A stretch of 64,000 nucleotides of DNA from Flavobacterium proteolyticum (GTDB taxonomy: Bacteria; Bacteroidota; Bacteroidia; Flavobacteriales; Flavobacteriaceae): positions 62,001-126,000 of the forward strand of contig NZ_JADFTZ010000004.1 of the NCBI RefSeq assembly GCF_015223105.1, read 5' to 3'. Made by a program: the position numbers and the translations under genes. Under the pieces are notes generated by a model. It did no database searches and had not been told where the DNA came from. It saw only the letters and a list, made by a program, of their open reading frames with translations. Shown here piece by piece: positions 31,501 through 39,551 of the stretch (position 1 is its first letter; each line of letters begins with the position of its first letter).

Positions 31501-32330
31501 GTCCTAATACAACATATAGTTTTTATGTAAGAGCTAATTGTGGTGCGGGTGGTTATAGTACTTGGTCTGGACCGTTTAGTTTTACTACTTCTTGTGTTGC
31601 AGATAACGTGCCTTATTCTCAAAATTTTGAATCGGCAACTGTGCCAGCTTTACCTTCTTGTACAACACAACAAAATGTAGGAACTGGTAATCTTTGGACT
31701 GTTCAAAACAATCCTGGCTATGGATTTACTACAAAGGCATTACGTTATGCTTGGAATGGTTCAAATGCAGCTAATGTTTGGTTCTATACAAATGGAATTA
31801 ATTTAGTAGGCGGAACTACTTATAAAATTACTTATGATTACGGAGGAACCGGAACTACTTACCCAGAAAAATTAAAAGTTTCTTATGGTAATTCAGCTAA
31901 TGCTGCTGCAATGACAACTTTATTAGCTGATCATCCAAACGTGAATAGTTCTACTCCGGTTAATAATATTGTTAATTTTACACCAGCAACATCAGGGGTA
32001 TATTATTTCGGATTTAATGCTTATTCAATAGCTGATCAATTCTATTTATTTGTAGATAATATTGTTGTTGATGTGGCTTTATCTAATAGTGATTTTGATA
32101 ATTCAAATTTCTTAGCTTATCCAAATCCAGTTAGAGATATTATAAATATTTCTTACACAACTGAAATATCTTCTGTAAGAGTTATCAATATGATAGGCCA
32201 GGAAGTAATTTCAAAGAATATTAATGCTACTTCAACTCAGGTTGATATGTCTGAATTAAGTGCTGGTACATATATTGTGAATGTGACAGTAGGTGACTCA
32301 GTTAAAACATTGAAAGTTATTAAACAATAA
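28566..32330 (+). CDS. Large modular secreted protein: Fn3-like, cleaved-adhesin-like and GEVED domains, T9SS sorting signal
   Basis: 1254 residues with signal peptide MKKITLWLFFALLTCWQLNAQ. Approximate layout: N-terminal beta domain 22-135; Fn3-like repeat 1 (136-230); cleaved-adhesin/MAM-like domain 1 (231-388, with DDWLISPRITL and WRIYIDDVTV); Fn3-like 2 (395-486); adhesin-like 2 (487-661, DNDWVISPIVNI); Fn3-like 3 (666-758); GEVED domain (about 833-915, VWVDFNQNLTF and GQTEDYLVNI); a classical Fn3 (918-1011); adhesin-like 3 (1013-1170); type A sorting domain (1181-1254, YPNPVRDIINI). The Fn3-like units 1 and 2 are nearly identical over TDVLNNFDVGNVLSYS, pointing to recent duplication. Probably a cell-surface adhesin; no catalytic residues seen. 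Confidence 0.88.
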   Translation: MKKITLWLFFALLTCWQLNAQTCSQTFTATGQDDDPTVLTINAADITCYGANPLTSLRLINPAGSLTSGFCTADGSSWYGFDLSIDGGPIITGCAAAFNNLDITGFTTLTITSHDDDVYSDGVTITIGVEATFVPMTPPSCVTVSSPVNGAINVSSSVVSWPAASGGATGYRLSVGSSPSATDVLNNFDVGNVLSYSLTGLVGGSTYYVTVFPYNLNGAATGCVESNFTTCDVFTVPFLETFDSTSSSESCWSVLNVNGDGDSWNTNYSNSPITGDQSANIYTDFNGGANDDWLISPRITLSGNQRLVFKYKVQSSFEPNDFRVLLSTTGNAPANFTTELASLASYSNTTPETMALDLSGVSGDVYFAWHVPSGGLDGWRIYIDDVTVEDIPAVAPSCVAITSPTTGAINVMNSIVTWASDLDATGYRISVGSSSGATDVLNNFDVGNVLSYSFPTDPGSTYYVTVFPYNTFGQATGCTEINFTTCDALSVPHLETFSTFLPSCWQAADNGNLTTGPDTFGTSSWAADGFGNTSGTGAFKINIDFTGDNDWVISPIVNIPAAGYELKFDAAVTQWNGTGAPTTPWEADDFVQVLISTSGLNNWTVLYTYNNTNVPAPTGATNVINLNAYAGLDVRFAFRGVEGAADGGADVDFFVDNFEVRLTPASVPACATNVVATPNATCGNFANAITWDAVAGADGYNITIGTTTGGNNVANNVNLGNVLSYSFSGNANTTYYFTISPYNGVGPATGCSEVSFTTSLNGCFCIPTYTNGGTGDNITNVVIGSWSNASTGNVTPYYEDFTTQQPAPIAIPTLTAGLNSTVAVTMGTDGTQYSRVWVDFNQNLTFEPSESFSLGTSVAGGGTANIVVNVPAGATLGVTRMRIRGGDDAAILNTQACGASSSTYGQTEDYLVNILPTPACLPPTALNATAVTSSSANLGWTEAGTATVWDVEWGTFGFTPTGTPTIANATNTQPISSLSPNTTYSFYVRANCGAGGYSTWSGPFSFTTSCVADNVPYSQNFESATVPALPSCTTQQNVGTGNLWTVQNNPGYGFTTKALRYAWNGSNAANVWFYTNGINLVGGTTYKITYDYGGTGTTYPEKLKVSYGNSANAAAMTTLLADHPNVNSSTPVNNIVNFTPATSGVYYFGFNAYSIADQFYLFVDNIVVDVALSNSDFDNSNFLAYPNPVRDIINISYTTEISSVRVINMIGQEVISKNINATSTQVDMSELSAGTYIVNVTVGDSVKTLKVIKQ

Positions 32331-32353
32331 TAAATTAAATTGAGTTAATGATT

Positions 32354-32384
32354 AAAGTCCCGATTTATCGGGACTTTTCTTTTA
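32354..32384 (+). terminator. Terminator after the surface protein gene
   Basis: AAAGTCCCGA and TCGGGACTTT form a perfect 10-bp stem with a TTTA loop, then TTCTTTTA. Confidence 0.9.
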
Positions 32385-32385
32385 T

Positions 32386-32393
32386 TATATTTG
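32386..32393 (+). promoter_or_regulatory. Promoter -7 box for the glycosyltransferase gene
   Basis: TATATTTG matches TAnnTTTG exactly and ends 13 bases before the ATG at 32407, directly after the terminator. Confidence 0.5.
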
Positions 32394-32406
32394 TAAAAAA
32401 TTTAAG

Positions 32407-33405
32407 ATGTATTTTTCGTTTATAGTTCCGGTGTATAACCGACCAGATGAGATTGATGAATTACTTGAAAGCTTAACTAAGTTTACATCAACTATTCCTT
32501 TTGAAGTAGTAATTGTTGAAGATGGTTCAACTATTCCTTGTCAGAATATAATTGAAAAGTATGCTGATAAATTAACTATTTCCTATTATTTTAAACCAAA
32601 TTCAGGTCCAGGAGATTCTCGAAATTACGGAATGAAAGTTGCTCAAGGCGATTATTTTATTATTCTTGATTCTGATTGTATAATACCATCGGATTATTTA
32701 TCTCAAGTTGAGAAAAGTTTAAATGAAGAATATGTAGATTGTTTTGGAGGTCCAGATGCAGCATTAGATTCGTTTTCCGATATTCAAAAAGCAATTAATT
32801 TCACGATGACTTCTTTCTTAACTACAGGAGGAATTAGAGGAGGAAGTGAAAAAGTAGATAAATTTCAACCTCGAAGTTTTAACATGGGATTATCCAAAAA
32901 AGCATTTGAAGCATCAAATGGTTTTGGAAATATTCATCCCGGAGAAGATCCTGATTTATCTATTCGATTGTGGAATTTAGGTTTCAAAACGAAGTTAATT
33001 AAAAACGCCTTCGTGTATCATAAACGAAGAATCAGCTGGGAAAAGTTCCAAATCCAAGTCAATAAATTTGGAAAAGCGCGACCAATTTTAAATTCATGGT
33101 ATCCAGAGCATAAAAAAATTACATTTTGGTTTCCAAGTTTATTTTTATTAGGCTTTCTATTCTCTGCGTTATTGGTCATTTTTAAAATTTACTTTTTTAT
33201 TGGTGTTTACGGATTATACTTTTTGTTATTATTCATAAGCTCATTACTATCCAATAAAAGTCTCAAAATAGCGTTATATTCGGTATGGGCTGCCTTAATT
33301 CAGTTTTATGGTTATGGAAAAGGATTCTTTCTTTCCTACTATAGAGTTGAGGTGTTAAAGCAAGAGCCTCAAAAAGCATTTCCAGAGTTATTTTTTAAGA
33401 AATAA
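32407..33405 (+). CDS. Family 2 glycosyltransferase with C-terminal membrane segments
   Basis: 332 residues. The GT-A fold is clear: FIVPVYNRPDEIDELLESL, VIVEDGS, NSGPGDSRNYG, the metal-binding DSD in FIILDSDCI, and HPGEDPDLSIRLWNLGFKT as acceptor-site ED motif. Two to three hydrophobic segments follow from about residue 240, so the enzyme is membrane-attached with a cytoplasmic catalytic domain. Sugar donor and acceptor are unknown. It stops 2 bases before coaE and is probably co-transcribed with it. Confidence 0.88.
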   Translation: MYFSFIVPVYNRPDEIDELLESLTKFTSTIPFEVVIVEDGSTIPCQNIIEKYADKLTISYYFKPNSGPGDSRNYGMKVAQGDYFIILDSDCIIPSDYLSQVEKSLNEEYVDCFGGPDAALDSFSDIQKAINFTMTSFLTTGGIRGGSEKVDKFQPRSFNMGLSKKAFEASNGFGNIHPGEDPDLSIRLWNLGFKTKLIKNAFVYHKRRISWEKFQIQVNKFGKARPILNSWYPEHKKITFWFPSLFLLGFLFSALLVIFKIYFFIGVYGLYFLLLFISSLLSNKSLKIALYSVWAALIQFYGYGKGFFLSYYRVEVLKQEPQKAFPELFFKK

Positions 33406-33407
33406 AT

Positions 33408-33995
33408 ATGACTAAAATAATTGGTTTAACAGGCGGAATTGGAAGTGGAAAATCTACTGTTGCAAATTATATTGCTTCAAAGGGAATTCCGGTGTACATA
33501 GCTGATGAAGAAGCCAAAAAAATTATGGAGAGAGAAGATGTCAAACAAAAAATTCAAAATTTGTTTTCTGATTCGGTACTCAATCCTGATAATTCACTTA
33601 ATAGAAAAAAAATTGCCGAATTCGTTTTTAACAACCCAGAAAAGTTAAAAGAGTTAAATGCAATTGTACATCCCGAAGTTCAACTCCATTTTAAAAATTG
33701 GGTAAAAGAACATGAAAATTTTCCCTACATAATCAAAGAAGTTGCCATCCTTTTTGAAACAGGTGGTAATAAACAATGTGATAAAGTTATTTTAATCACT
33801 GCTCCCGAAGAACTTAGAATAGAAAGAGCCATGAAACGTGATAATGTAACAAAAAAGGACATTTTAGTTAGAATTAACAATCAACTTCCTGAGTCAAAAA
33901 AGAAAGAATTGAGCGATTTTATAATAGAAAATATAAATTTGAGCAATACTTTCTTAAAAATCGATGAAATTCTTAAAATATTAGCAAAACTTTAA
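33408..33995 (+). CDS. coaE: Dephospho-CoA kinase
   Basis: 195 residues. P-loop GLTGGIGSGKSTVANY at residues 6-21, YIADEEAKKIM, and the CoA-domain motifs IVHPEVQLHF and LFETGGNKQCDKVILI are those of CoaE. It phosphorylates dephospho-CoA at the ribose 3' position, the last step of CoA synthesis. Directly follows the glycosyltransferase gene with a 2-base spacer. Confidence 0.95.
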   Translation: MTKIIGLTGGIGSGKSTVANYIASKGIPVYIADEEAKKIMEREDVKQKIQNLFSDSVLNPDNSLNRKKIAEFVFNNPEKLKELNAIVHPEVQLHFKNWVKEHENFPYIIKEVAILFETGGNKQCDKVILITAPEELRIERAMKRDNVTKKDILVRINNQLPESKKKELSDFIIENINLSNTFLKIDEILKILAKL

Positions 33996-34029
33996 AAAAA
34001 GGTTTATATGTTAATCTTTGGTTAATGTA

Positions 34030-34061
34030 TTTTAACAAGAAATGTTAAAATGTTAAATTTG
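34030..34061 (+). promoter_or_regulatory. Promoter and palindrome upstream of the sensor kinase
   Basis: TTTTAACA (34030-34037) and TGTTAAAA (34043-34050) are a perfect 8-bp inverted repeat with a 5-base spacer. It lies just upstream of the -7 box TAAATTTG (34054-34061), which ends only 5 bases before the kinase ATG. The palindrome sits where a repressor or the paired regulator could bind; that is inference. Confidence 0.5.
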
Positions 34062-34066
34062 TTTCG

Positions 34067-35650
34067 ATGAATAAGTCAAGATTTAGATTATTGGTCTTTT
34101 TAATGAGTTTGTCATTAATTGGAATCATCTTAGTTCAATTGTATTGGATTTCCACTTCTTTGGATAAAAATGAAGAGGAATTCAAATATCACGTTCAGCA
34201 AGTTTTAGGAAATGTTTCAAACACAATTAAAGAAAAAGAGTTAGTTTCTTTTTACAATTACTATAATAAAATTATTGATAGTACAGGGAAAATTCCAAAG
34301 GAAGAGGAATTGAAAGAAATTTATTTCTATGAGCGTGATAAAAAAACAAATGAAACAATAATTTACACCAATACTCTAGTAGCCGAAAACTACGGTATTA
34401 ATGGTTCGTTCTTTGATAAAAATGCAAATTCAGTTAATTTTGGAAACGTGGTTTCTAAAAGAAAAACAGAAATTTTTAATGGAAATACTATTAATGATGG
34501 AAGTTTACAAATGCGTTCCTTTCCAGATGTAACGATAAAAAAATCTGGAAGTGTTTCTAGCTTGGATAAAGCCAATTTTGAAGTTGCTTTTAAAGATGTT
34601 GTTTCTTTAAAACCTTTGCAAGAAAGAGTTTCAACAGAGCAATTAGGTAAATATTTAAAAGATGAACTTCATAAATATGGTGTTAAAACTCCTTTTGAGT
34701 TTGGTATTTACAGTAATGGTTTAGCAACAAAAGTGCGTTCTGAAGACTTCAAATATGATGTGAAAACGACTTATGGAATTCCTGTTTTTCAGGACAATGA
34801 AGGGATGTCTAAATATCAATTATTAGTCAGTTTTCCTCAAAAAAATAAATTTGTATTCTCTTCTTTAATTGGAATTTCGAGTTTGTCATTATTGTTCACA
34901 TTGGTTATCGTATTAACGTATTCTAGTGCGTTGAATCAATTAATCAAGCAGAAACAAATTTCAGAAATCAAAACCGATTTCATTAACAATATGACACATG
35001 AGTTCAAAACACCTATTGCGACCATTAATTTAGCTTTAGATGCCATTAAGAACCCAAAAATCATTGAAGATAGAGAAAAAGTACAACGTTATCTTCAAAT
35101 GATAAAAGAAGAAAATAAACGTATGCACGCTCAGGTTGAAAATGTATTGCGTATTTCTAAATTAGAGAAAAACGAACTTGATATCTCAAAAGAGCCAAGA
35201 GATGTAACCGAAATAATTGAAGATGCCATCGAACATGTTAGTTTAATAGTAGAAGATAGAGAAGGAGTTGTTCATTCGCATTTTAATGCACAACGAAGTA
35301 CGATTCTATTAAACGAGGTACATTTTACGAATGTATTAGTAAACGTGTTAGATAATGCTATAAAATATTCGCCAAACGCGCCTGTAATTGATGTTTTTAC
35401 AGAAAATATAAAAGACTTTATCCTGATAAAAATACAAGATCAAGGTGCCGGAATGACTAAAGTAGCACAAAAAAGAGTTTTTGAAAAATTCTACCGTGAG
35501 CATACGGGAGATTTACATAATGTAAAAGGTCATGGGTTAGGATTAGCCTACGTAAAACAAATAGTAGAAGATCATAATGGTCAAATATTTGTTGAGAGTG
35601 AAAAAGGTAAAGGAAGTACCTTTATTATTAAAATGCCATTAATAAATTAA
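34067..35650 (+). CDS. Membrane sensor histidine kinase (RprX-like)
   Basis: 527 residues. A membrane helix at about 8-30, a periplasmic sensor region of about 230 residues, and a second helix near 266-288 (SLIGISSLSLLFTLVIVL). Then the HisKA box with phospho-accepting His311 in FINNMTHEFKTPIATI, and an HATPase domain with the N box NVLDNAIKYS, G1 DQGAGMTK and G2 GHGLGLAYVK. It forms a pair with the OmpR-type regulator 20 bases downstream. The architecture resembles RprX of Bacteroides. The signal sensed is unknown. Confidence 0.92.
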   Translation: MNKSRFRLLVFLMSLSLIGIILVQLYWISTSLDKNEEEFKYHVQQVLGNVSNTIKEKELVSFYNYYNKIIDSTGKIPKEEELKEIYFYERDKKTNETIIYTNTLVAENYGINGSFFDKNANSVNFGNVVSKRKTEIFNGNTINDGSLQMRSFPDVTIKKSGSVSSLDKANFEVAFKDVVSLKPLQERVSTEQLGKYLKDELHKYGVKTPFEFGIYSNGLATKVRSEDFKYDVKTTYGIPVFQDNEGMSKYQLLVSFPQKNKFVFSSLIGISSLSLLFTLVIVLTYSSALNQLIKQKQISEIKTDFINNMTHEFKTPIATINLALDAIKNPKIIEDREKVQRYLQMIKEENKRMHAQVENVLRISKLEKNELDISKEPRDVTEIIEDAIEHVSLIVEDREGVVHSHFNAQRSTILLNEVHFTNVLVNVLDNAIKYSPNAPVIDVFTENIKDFILIKIQDQGAGMTKVAQKRVFEKFYREHTGDLHNVKGHGLGLAYVKQIVEDHNGQIFVESEKGKGSTFIIKMPLIN

Positions 35651-35670
35651 AAAATATACATACAATTACT

Positions 35671-36369
35671 ATGGAAGCAAAGAAAATATTATTAGTTGAA
35701 GACGATCCAAACTTTGGTGCGGTTTTGAAAGATTATTTAATGATAAATGATTTTGAAGTTACGTTGGCTAAAAACGGAATGGAAGGTTTTGAGAAATTCA
35801 AAAAAGACACTTTCGATTTATGTATTTTAGACGTAATGATGCCATACAAAGACGGATATACTTTGGCTAGAGAAATTCGCGAGAAAAATCAAGAAGTGCC
35901 TATTATCTTTTTAACGGCTAAAACTTTGAAAGAAGACGTTTTAAAAGGATATAAAGTAGGAGCGGATGATTATTTGAATAAGCCTTTCGATTCTGAAGTA
36001 CTTTTAATGAAAATCAAAGCGATTATTCAAAGAAAAGCAACCGAAGTAAAACCAGATACTACTAAATTTGAGTTCGAAATTGGTAAATTCCACTTAAACT
36101 CAAAATTACGTTTCTTAACATATCCTGGTCAAGAGCCAATTAAATTATCTCCAAAAGAGTGCGAGCTTTTAAAAATGTTAGCACTTCACGAGAACGATTT
36201 AATGCCAAGAGAGTTAGCATTAACCAAAATTTGGAGAGACGATAACTACTTCACATCAAGAAGTATGGACGTTTATATCGCTAAATTGAGAAAATTCTTA
36301 AAGCAAGATGAAAACGTAGAAATCTTAAACATTCACGGTGAAGGTTTTAGATTAGTGATCAAAAAATAA
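35671..36369 (+). CDS. OmpR-family response regulator (RprY-like)
   Basis: 232 residues. Receiver domain 1-120 with the acidic pair VEDDPNFG, phosphoacceptor Asp54 in CILDVMMPYKDG, the switch Thr in IFLTAKT and Lys in YLNKPFD. The winged-helix output domain covers about 135-230: LSPKECELLKMLALHEND, TKIWRDDNYFTSRSMDVYI and the C-terminal hairpin NIHGEGFRLVI. It is the partner of the preceding histidine kinase. A terminator follows. Confidence 0.94.
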   Translation: MEAKKILLVEDDPNFGAVLKDYLMINDFEVTLAKNGMEGFEKFKKDTFDLCILDVMMPYKDGYTLAREIREKNQEVPIIFLTAKTLKEDVLKGYKVGADDYLNKPFDSEVLLMKIKAIIQRKATEVKPDTTKFEFEIGKFHLNSKLRFLTYPGQEPIKLSPKECELLKMLALHENDLMPRELALTKIWRDDNYFTSRSMDVYIAKLRKFLKQDENVEILNIHGEGFRLVIKK

Positions 36370-36371
36370 TA

Positions 36372-36405
36372 AAAAAAGTCCTGAAGTAATTCAGGACTTT
36401 TTTTA
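36372..36405. terminator. Bidirectional terminator between response regulator and thioesterase
   Basis: AAAGTCCTGAA and TTCAGGACTTT form an 11-bp stem with a GTAA loop; A-run before and T-run after, so it serves both converging genes. Confidence 0.92.
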
Positions 36406-37128
36406 TTCAATAATTTCTAAAGCATAACAAATCTTATCGTCTTTGGTAATAATATAAGTGTTTTCATTTTTCGAAATCACCGCTTCATCATTCCAATTTA
36501 ATTCTTTTAAGAAATTCATTTCAAAACCCTTTATGTGTTGTTTTAAAACGAATTTTCTATCCATAGTATTCAAACACCATTCCAAGTATTTTACATTGTT
36601 AGCGTGATTTACAATATCCAAATCGGATAATTGTACTTTATAATCCAATACTTTTTCAAACGGAATATCTAAGTTAATACGCTTTACCGATTTCTCAGTT
36701 GCACTATGTTCTGGATATTTTATAAAATGTTCGTGTGGCAAAGCTAAATTTTCAGGTCTTCTAATTTGCGTATTTAAAACTGCCCAATACGTTTCGCACC
36801 CAGCTAATTTTTCATCACCACGATACAATTCCAAACAACGTGTCGAACGCGAATTTTCTAACGATTTAATCCACGTTTTTACCGTTACTTTTTCTTTCCA
36901 TTTGGGTAAACTAATAATTTCCAAACGCATTTTACTCATTACCCAAGCTTGATGATGTTCTTGCATATCGCTAAAACTTATTCCACCTAAATCAGCATGA
37001 ATTCCGGCTGTGATTTGAAAAATATTACATAACTCAGTATATTTCAACAAACCATTTGGATAACATTGCAAAAAGTTGATTTCGTATTCTTGTTCTAAAA
37101 TAGAAGTAAAATTGGGTGAAATTGGCAT
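36403..37128 (-). CDS. Acyl-ACP thioesterase (FatA/FatB-like)
   Basis: 241 residues in two hot-dog domains. The first half has YPNGLLKYTELCNIFQITAGIHAD and HHQAWVMSKMRLEI; the second half has SDLDIVNHANNVKYLEWCL, which matches the catalytic NHxNNVKYxxW region of plant acyl-ACP thioesterases, including the Asp/Asn and His of the active site. It should release fatty acids from ACP. It is transcribed alone on the minus strand, with 66 bases of AT-rich spacer before miaA. FabV and a FabK-like protein elsewhere in the window belong to the same pathway. Confidence 0.86.
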   Translation of the reverse strand: MPISPNFTSILEQEYEINFLQCYPNGLLKYTELCNIFQITAGIHADLGGISFSDMQEHHQAWVMSKMRLEIISLPKWKEKVTVKTWIKSLENSRSTRCLELYRGDEKLAGCETYWAVLNTQIRRPENLALPHEHFIKYPEHSATEKSVKRINLDIPFEKVLDYKVQLSDLDIVNHANNVKYLEWCLNTMDRKFVLKQHIKGFEMNFLKELNWNDEAVISKNENTYIITKDDKICYALEIIE

Positions 37129-37194
37129 TATAATTTTTTTATTTTTTGTAACACAGATTATTAAAATTATAGAAATTATAATAATTTTTTAAAT

Positions 37195-38136
37195 TTATTC
37201 AATCTGTGTTTCTTTATTATTAATTGTATTGTTTACAGAATTTATAATCTCGTTTCTATCGGTTAAATAATCAAACCAACTCACGTTTTCGGTTCGTTTA
37301 AACCAAGTGATTTGTCTTTTTGCAAAACGTCTGGTATTCATTTTGATTTGTTCGATGGCGAAATCTAATGTTGTTTTTCCATCAAAATAATCGAATAATT
37401 CTCTGTAACCAACCGTTTGTAAGGCATTCAAATGTTTGTTTGGATATAAAGATTGCGCTTCTTCTAAAAGTCCTTCATTCATCATAATAGCAACACGTTG
37501 GTTGATTCTATCGTACATGATTTCTCGTTCGGCTTCTAAACCAATGATGATAGGAGTGAAGTTTCTCAAATTTTTTCGTTTTCCAATAAAACTCGAATAG
37601 GGTTTTCCACTTCCAATGCAAACTTCAACAAAACGTTTCATTCGTTGCGGATTTTGTAAGGTTTGCGGATTTTCAGTTTGTAACTTTTGGTAATATTCCG
37701 AATCTAGTTTTTGGAGTTGCTCTTGTAAATAGGTAATTCCTAATGCATCATATTTAGCATTAATTTCAGTTCGAACTGAATCATCAATATCTGGAAAATC
37801 ATCAAAACCTTTTAAAAGAGCATCGACATATAATCCAGAACCGCCCACCATTATTTGAATGTTGTTTTTCTGAAATAATTCGTCTAATTTAGCTAAAGCT
37901 TCTTGCTCAAAATCACCTACCGAATAACTTTCAAAAATCGATTTGTTTTGGATGAAATGATGATTAGCTGAAGCTAATTCTTCATCACTTGGAACAGCCG
38001 TACCAATTTTCATTTCTTTAAAAAACTGACGACTATCGCACGAAATAATATCGCAACCAAAATGTTGAGCTAAAGCAATACTTAATGCTGTTTTTCCAAT
38101 GGCTGTTGGGCCGATAATGGTAATAAGATAGTTCAT
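37195..38136 (-). CDS. miaA: tRNA dimethylallyltransferase
   Basis: 313 residues. It isopentenylates A37 of tRNAs that read UNN codons. Motifs: P-loop IGPTAIGKTALSIAL, CDSRQFFKEMKIGTA, GGSGLYVDALLKGFDDFP, NPQRMKRFVEVC, and TVGYRELFDYFDG followed by RRFAKRQITWFKR. The initiator codon overlaps the stop of the upstream exonuclease gene by one base, so the two are probably one transcript. Confidence 0.95.
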   Translation of the reverse strand: MNYLITIIGPTAIGKTALSIALAQHFGCDIISCDSRQFFKEMKIGTAVPSDEELASANHHFIQNKSIFESYSVGDFEQEALAKLDELFQKNNIQIMVGGSGLYVDALLKGFDDFPDIDDSVRTEINAKYDALGITYLQEQLQKLDSEYYQKLQTENPQTLQNPQRMKRFVEVCIGSGKPYSSFIGKRKNLRNFTPIIIGLEAEREIMYDRINQRVAIMMNEGLLEEAQSLYPNKHLNALQTVGYRELFDYFDGKTTLDFAIEQIKMNTRRFAKRQITWFKRTENVSWFDYLTDRNEIINSVNNTINNKETQIE

Positions 38137-39497
38137 TAAAAACGAATTATTTTATATACTTTATGTTTTCTAATGTAAGATTGTATAATTGTTTTCGTAT
38201 CGCGATTGTGTTGCATTGGAATGATGATGTTTTTCAAAATTTCAATGTTGTTTACCTGATAATTCAAATCGTAAAAACAGTAGCCTTTATAAATACCATT
38301 TTCAATTAAAACTGCGGTTCTTTCATCGTAAGTTCTGCCTCGGTCAAGAATTACCATGTTGTTATTTTCAAATGAGTTTTCTTCGATGAATTCTAAAACG
38401 CGTTCGTTGTAACTTTCTGGATTTTCTTCACCAATACAAGCGCCATTACATTCTTTAATTTTGTATTGAAAACATCCGTTTTGAGTATCATATAAACCAT
38501 TGATTTTCTGACACAAATTGTGTTTTTCTGTAATCTTGAACAACGCATTTTTTCCTTCTTGTAACGAAGTAAAAGAGGTTATTTCTTTTTTTCTACCATC
38601 CGCTTTTTCAATGGTTAAAGCGATGTAGCCTTGTTCGTTTTTGTGTTGATACAAAGCATATTGAAAAATGCTTTTTCGTTGCGCTCTATTATAAATTGGC
38701 TTATTGATTTTGATTTCTTCGCTTTCTTTTAAAAGTGCTATCAATTCACTTCCCGTTTCTTCAAAAGTTACAGTATAAACATCGCGTTGTATTTTTTTAC
38801 TTTTGCTTGAAGTTCCTGTAAAATGTTGATTAACGCGTTTTTTGATATTTTTGCTTTTCCCGATGTAAATCAAATCGCCTTTTTCATTGTGAATGTAGTA
38901 AATACCAGTTTTTGAAGGTAAATTTTCTACGATATCCAATAGTTTTGGAGATATCCCCGATTTGATTTCGGTTTTAATGAAACTTTTTACGATTTCTTTC
39001 TCGATGTCTTTTACCAACAACATTTTGAATAATTTCACTGTAGCTAAAGCATCACCACTTGCACGATGTCTATCTGCCATTGGGATTCCAAGCGAACGCA
39101 CCAATTTCCCTAAACTATACGATTCTTGACCTGGAATTAACTTTTTAGCCAATTCCACAGTACAAAGTGTTTGTTTTTTGAAATCGTAACCTAAACGTCT
39201 AAACTCGGTTTTTAAAATGCGATAATCGAAAGAAGCATTGTGCGCTACAATCACACAGCCTTCTGTAATTTCAATAATTCTTTTGGCTACTTCATAGAAT
39301 TTTGGAGCACTTCTAAGCATAGCGTTATTAATCCCAGTTAACTTCACAACAAAAGGTTGTATCGGTTTTTCGGGATTTACAAGGCTAATGAATTGATCGA
39401 TTACTTCATGACCATCAAATTTATAAATGGCGATTTCGGTAATTCCTTCTTCGTTGAATTGGCCTCCTGTGGTTTCTATGTCGATTATTGCGTACAA
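38136..39497 (-). CDS. DEDDh exonuclease / GIY-YIG nuclease fusion (DnaQ-UvrC-like)
   Basis: 453 residues. Residues 1-160 form a DnaQ-type 3'-5' exonuclease: YAIIDIETTGG (Exo I), HNASFDYRIL (Exo II) and HRASGDALATVKL (Exo III). Residues about 190-270 form a GIY-YIG domain with KTGIYYIHNEKGDLIYIGKS and KKRVNQHF. The remaining 180 residues contain a cysteine pair NGCFQYKIKECNGACIGEEN like the UvrC-proximal region. Similar exonuclease-UvrC-like fusions occur in several bacterial phyla; they are thought to act in DNA repair, but the substrate is not known. Confidence 0.88.
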   Translation of the reverse strand: MYAIIDIETTGGQFNEEGITEIAIYKFDGHEVIDQFISLVNPEKPIQPFVVKLTGINNAMLRSAPKFYEVAKRIIEITEGCVIVAHNASFDYRILKTEFRRLGYDFKKQTLCTVELAKKLIPGQESYSLGKLVRSLGIPMADRHRASGDALATVKLFKMLLVKDIEKEIVKSFIKTEIKSGISPKLLDIVENLPSKTGIYYIHNEKGDLIYIGKSKNIKKRVNQHFTGTSSKSKKIQRDVYTVTFEETGSELIALLKESEEIKINKPIYNRAQRKSIFQYALYQHKNEQGYIALTIEKADGRKKEITSFTSLQEGKNALFKITEKHNLCQKINGLYDTQNGCFQYKIKECNGACIGEENPESYNERVLEFIEENSFENNNMVILDRGRTYDERTAVLIENGIYKGYCFYDLNYQVNNIEILKNIIIPMQHNRDTKTIIQSYIRKHKVYKIIRF

Positions 39498-39501
39498 AAA
39501 A

Positions 39502-39530
39502 GTGATTAGTAATTAGTGAATAGTGATTAG
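39502..39530. repeat. ATTAGTGA-type spacer repeat
   Basis: The 18-mer GTGATTAGTAATTAGTGA (39502-39519), followed by a related GTGATTAG, lies in the 54-base spacer between yggS and the exonuclease gene. The same 18-mer is present, directly and inverted, at 42568-42618. Confidence 0.7.
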
Positions 39531-39551
39531 TTTTTTTTATTCAATTTTCTC

